In this document: one piece after another, positions 14,407 to 15,805 of the stretch
How positions within the stretch are numbered: position 1 is the first letter of the stretch
How the letters are laid out: the number at the start of each line of letters is the position of its first letter
NCBI GenBank assembly: GCA_016839995.1
Contig: JAEOTD010000126.1
Location: 1-15,805, forward strand
DNA length: 15,805 nucleotides
DNA from: Candidatus Hermodarchaeota archaeon
GTDB taxonomy: Archaea; Asgardarchaeota; Hermodarchaeia; Hermodarchaeales; Hermodarchaeaceae
Direction of reading: 5' to 3'
Made by a program: the position numbers and the translations under genes
The notes under the pieces: model-generated
Databases searched by the model: none
Told to the model about the DNA's origin: nothing
The model's input: only the letters and a program-made list of their open reading frames with translations

Positions 14407-15504
14407 ATGGTTCGTGTAATTGGCATTGATCCTGGAACTCGTTCGTTTGATTTTTGTGGATTAGAGGATGGAAAGGTGTTCCTTCAAACCTCCATTACGA
14501 GCGTAGAGGTTGCTGAAAATCCTCAAAGCATTCTTGACATCATCACAGAGGCAGGGAGTATCGATTTAGTTGCTGGACCTTCAGGCTATGGACTTCCGCT
14601 TCTTCCAGCTTCAAAGGTCACTGAGAAAGAATTCTTTCAACTCGTCCTCGTTCGACATGATGATGACAAAATCCCTGTCCTTGAAGCGATTAAGGATATG
14701 GTGCGGTTGGTCCAGCAAACGGATATCAACATGATGTTTATCCCGGGAGTGATTCACCTAAATTCCGTCCCTGCTTGGCGGAAGCACAACCGAATCGATC
14801 TTGGAACAGCAGATAAACTCTGCTGTGCAATCCTTGGAGTCTATGACCAAGCACATCGATTAAAAATCGCCGCCAAGGACACCTCGTTTGTCTTAGTCGA
14901 ATTAGGATACGGATATCCAGCCGCTGTAGCGGTGGATAATGGACTTGTGGTGGATGGAGTCGGTGGAACCATTGGTGGACCTGGATTTCTCACACTGGGT
15001 GGGATGGATGGAGAACTTGCATATCTCCTCCGAGGCTTTTCAAAGGGCACCCTCTTCCAGGGAGGAGTGATGTCATCACTGGATGATCCAACACTCAGTC
15101 CCGAAGCCTTTGCGGATCTCCTCAAGAAAGATGACCAGAAAGCACAAGAGGCGTGGAATGCAGTGGCAGAAGGATTGACAAAATCTGTCGCAGCACTCAC
15201 TGTAACAGTAAACCAACCCCGAGAAATCCTTCTATCTGGTAGATTAACCCGTGTTCCCTTCCTTGTCAAAGATCTAGCTGAAAGAATGAAATACTTTGGA
15301 ATACCGGTGACTCAAGTACAACGAATGGGTGATAAATCGAAGGAGGCAGCTCAAGGGGCAGCGCTCTTTGCAGATGGATTAGCTGGAGGTCCCTCAGCAT
15401 CGCTCGTGGAAACCATGCGACTCAAAGATTGCGGTGGTTCAGTTCTTGATTGGATTAGTCTTCCACAAGCTGAACAAATTCGTAACATGTACAAGGAAGC
15501 TTAA
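14407..15504 (+). CDS. DUF1464 family ASKHA-fold protein (predicted butyrate kinase-like)
   Basis: This 365-residue protein opens with the actin/sugar-kinase phosphate-1 motif VIGIDPGTRSFDF (4-16). DLGTADKLC (131-139) and a second phosphate-like strand VELGYGYPAAVAVDNG (164-179) follow, then VGGTIGGPGFLTLGG (185-199). ILLSGRLTRVPFL near the C-terminus resembles the adenosine motif. This matches archaeal DUF1464/COG2441 proteins, annotated as predicted butyrate kinases from fold alone; the true substrate is not known. ATG codons at 14404 and 14407 are both available, and the second gives the better 7-base spacing from AGAGGT. It follows the ATP-grasp gene by 47 bases and probably shares its transcript. 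Its stop shares TTAA with the convergent gene. Confidence 0.85.
   Translation: MVRVIGIDPGTRSFDFCGLEDGKVFLQTSITSVEVAENPQSILDIITEAGSIDLVAGPSGYGLPLLPASKVTEKEFFQLVLVRHDDDKIPVLEAIKDMVRLVQQTDINMMFIPGVIHLNSVPAWRKHNRIDLGTADKLCCAILGVYDQAHRLKIAAKDTSFVLVELGYGYPAAVAVDNGLVVDGVGGTIGGPGFLTLGGMDGELAYLLRGFSKGTLFQGGVMSSLDDPTLSPEAFADLLKKDDQKAQEAWNAVAEGLTKSVAALTVTVNQPREILLSGRLTRVPFLVKDLAERMKYFGIPVTQVQRMGDKSKEAAQGAALFADGLAGGPSASLVETMRLKDCGGSVLDWISLPQAEQIRNMYKEA
15501..15504. other. Second palindromic TTAA used as both convergent stops
   Basis: The plus-strand TAA at 15502-15504 ends the DUF1464 gene, and the minus-strand TAA at 15503-15501 ends the beta-RFAP synthase gene. This is the same arrangement as at 6124-6127. 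Confidence 0.95.
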
Positions 15505-15805
15505 CTGTTAGAAATTTGTGCTCCTTGATTGTTGGCTTTAGAAATGAACACTGGACCACCAGATTCTGTTTCTAGCACTTCCTGTACGACCTTTTTCACA
15601 TCAGATGCAGCTTTGGTTCCACGTATCAGTCCATAACAAGCAGGTCCCCAGGAGCTTTGTCCGGCCCCTTTTGCTCCCGCTTCTAGCATAGCGTTCACGC
15701 ACTGGGTGATCTCTGGTGAAGCGAACCGCCCACCCTGTGCAGAAGCAAATGCATCACCAACTAAAATTTGAATTTGCGTGAGAGCGTCACCAAATCCGTC
15801 AATAT
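15501..15805 (-). CDS. mptG: Beta-ribofuranosylaminobenzene 5'-phosphate synthase, C-terminal part
   Basis: The frame is open to the right edge, so about 101 C-terminal residues are visible and the N-terminus is outside. The signature GAGQSSWGPACYGL in a GHMP-kinase-type C-terminal domain is characteristic of beta-RFAP synthase, which joins PRPP to 4-hydroxybenzoate or p-aminobenzoate with decarboxylation. This is the first committed step of methanopterin or tetrahydromethanopterin synthesis. Preceding residues (DGFGDALTQIQ, then GGRFASPEI) fit the family. The C-terminus ends about 35 residues after the YGL, in a short beta/helix segment including GGPVFISKANNQG. It implies that the host makes an H4MPT-type C1 carrier. 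The adjacent ATP-grasp and DUF1464 genes are convergent, so a functional link is suggested only by proximity. Confidence 0.88.
   Translation of the reverse strand, partial: IDGFGDALTQIQILVGDAFASAQGGRFASPEITQCVNAMLEAGAKGAGQSSWGPACYGLIRGTKAASDVKKVVQEVLETESGGPVFISKANNQGAQISNS

Noticed and set aside
14841..15269. A 142-codon minus-strand open frame opposite the DUF1464 gene.
   Set aside because: Pro/Ser/Arg-rich translation typical of an antisense shadow of a gene rich in GG and GAT codons.
1..15805. CRISPR array, IS element, prophage, tRNA or rRNA genes, inteins.
   Set aside because: No regularly spaced repeats, terminal inverted repeats with transposase, clover-leaf sequences or protein insertions were seen on reading both strands.

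Overview
This window looks like mid-40s %GC archaeal chromosome. The archaeal signs are a pyrB-pyrI aspartate carbamoyltransferase pair, a beta-ribofuranosylaminobenzene 5'-phosphate synthase (methanopterin pathway), a DUF1464 protein, an archaeosortase-like membrane protein, strong Shine-Dalgarno sites and many ATGA overlaps. The lineage cannot be fixed from sequence alone. An Asgard archaeon is a plausible guess, not a demonstrated one. There are no rRNA or tRNA genes, IS elements or CRISPR arrays, and the window is about 95% coding. No gene-free stretch exceeds 300 bases.

Layout. (1) 1-1509 (+): the 3' part of a PadR-type regulator with a C-terminal zinc ribbon, followed one base later by a multi-spanning membrane protein with a HAAS-like cytoplasmic head. 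A perfect 12-bp hairpin plus T-tract lies downstream. (2) 1632-2147 (+): a GNAT acetyltransferase. (3) 2222-6127 (+): pyrD, pyrC and pyrK followed by an archaeosortase/exosortase-family protein. (4) 8996-6124 (-): pyrB, pyrI and a fused orotidylate decarboxylase-orotate phosphoribosyltransferase. Blocks 3 and 4 converge and together encode every step from carbamoyl phosphate to UMP; only carbamoyl-phosphate synthetase is missing. (5) 12910-9082 (-): a compact operon of a small CxxC/His-rich protein, a ParA/MinD-type ATPase and an 831-residue helical-repeat protein. (6) 13136-15504 (+): a COG2232-like ATP-grasp ligase and a DUF1464 protein, converging on the C-terminal part of a beta-RFAP synthase gene (-) that runs off the right edge.

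The least explained parts are the three-gene ParA/repeat-protein/zinc-protein operon, the archaeosortase inside the pyrimidine operon, and the ATP-grasp/DUF1464 pair beside a methanopterin gene. Both convergent gene pairs end on the same palindromic TTAA, where one tetranucleotide supplies both TAA stops. A repeated GTCCTTAAG element lies in the divergent promoter region at 12911-13135.
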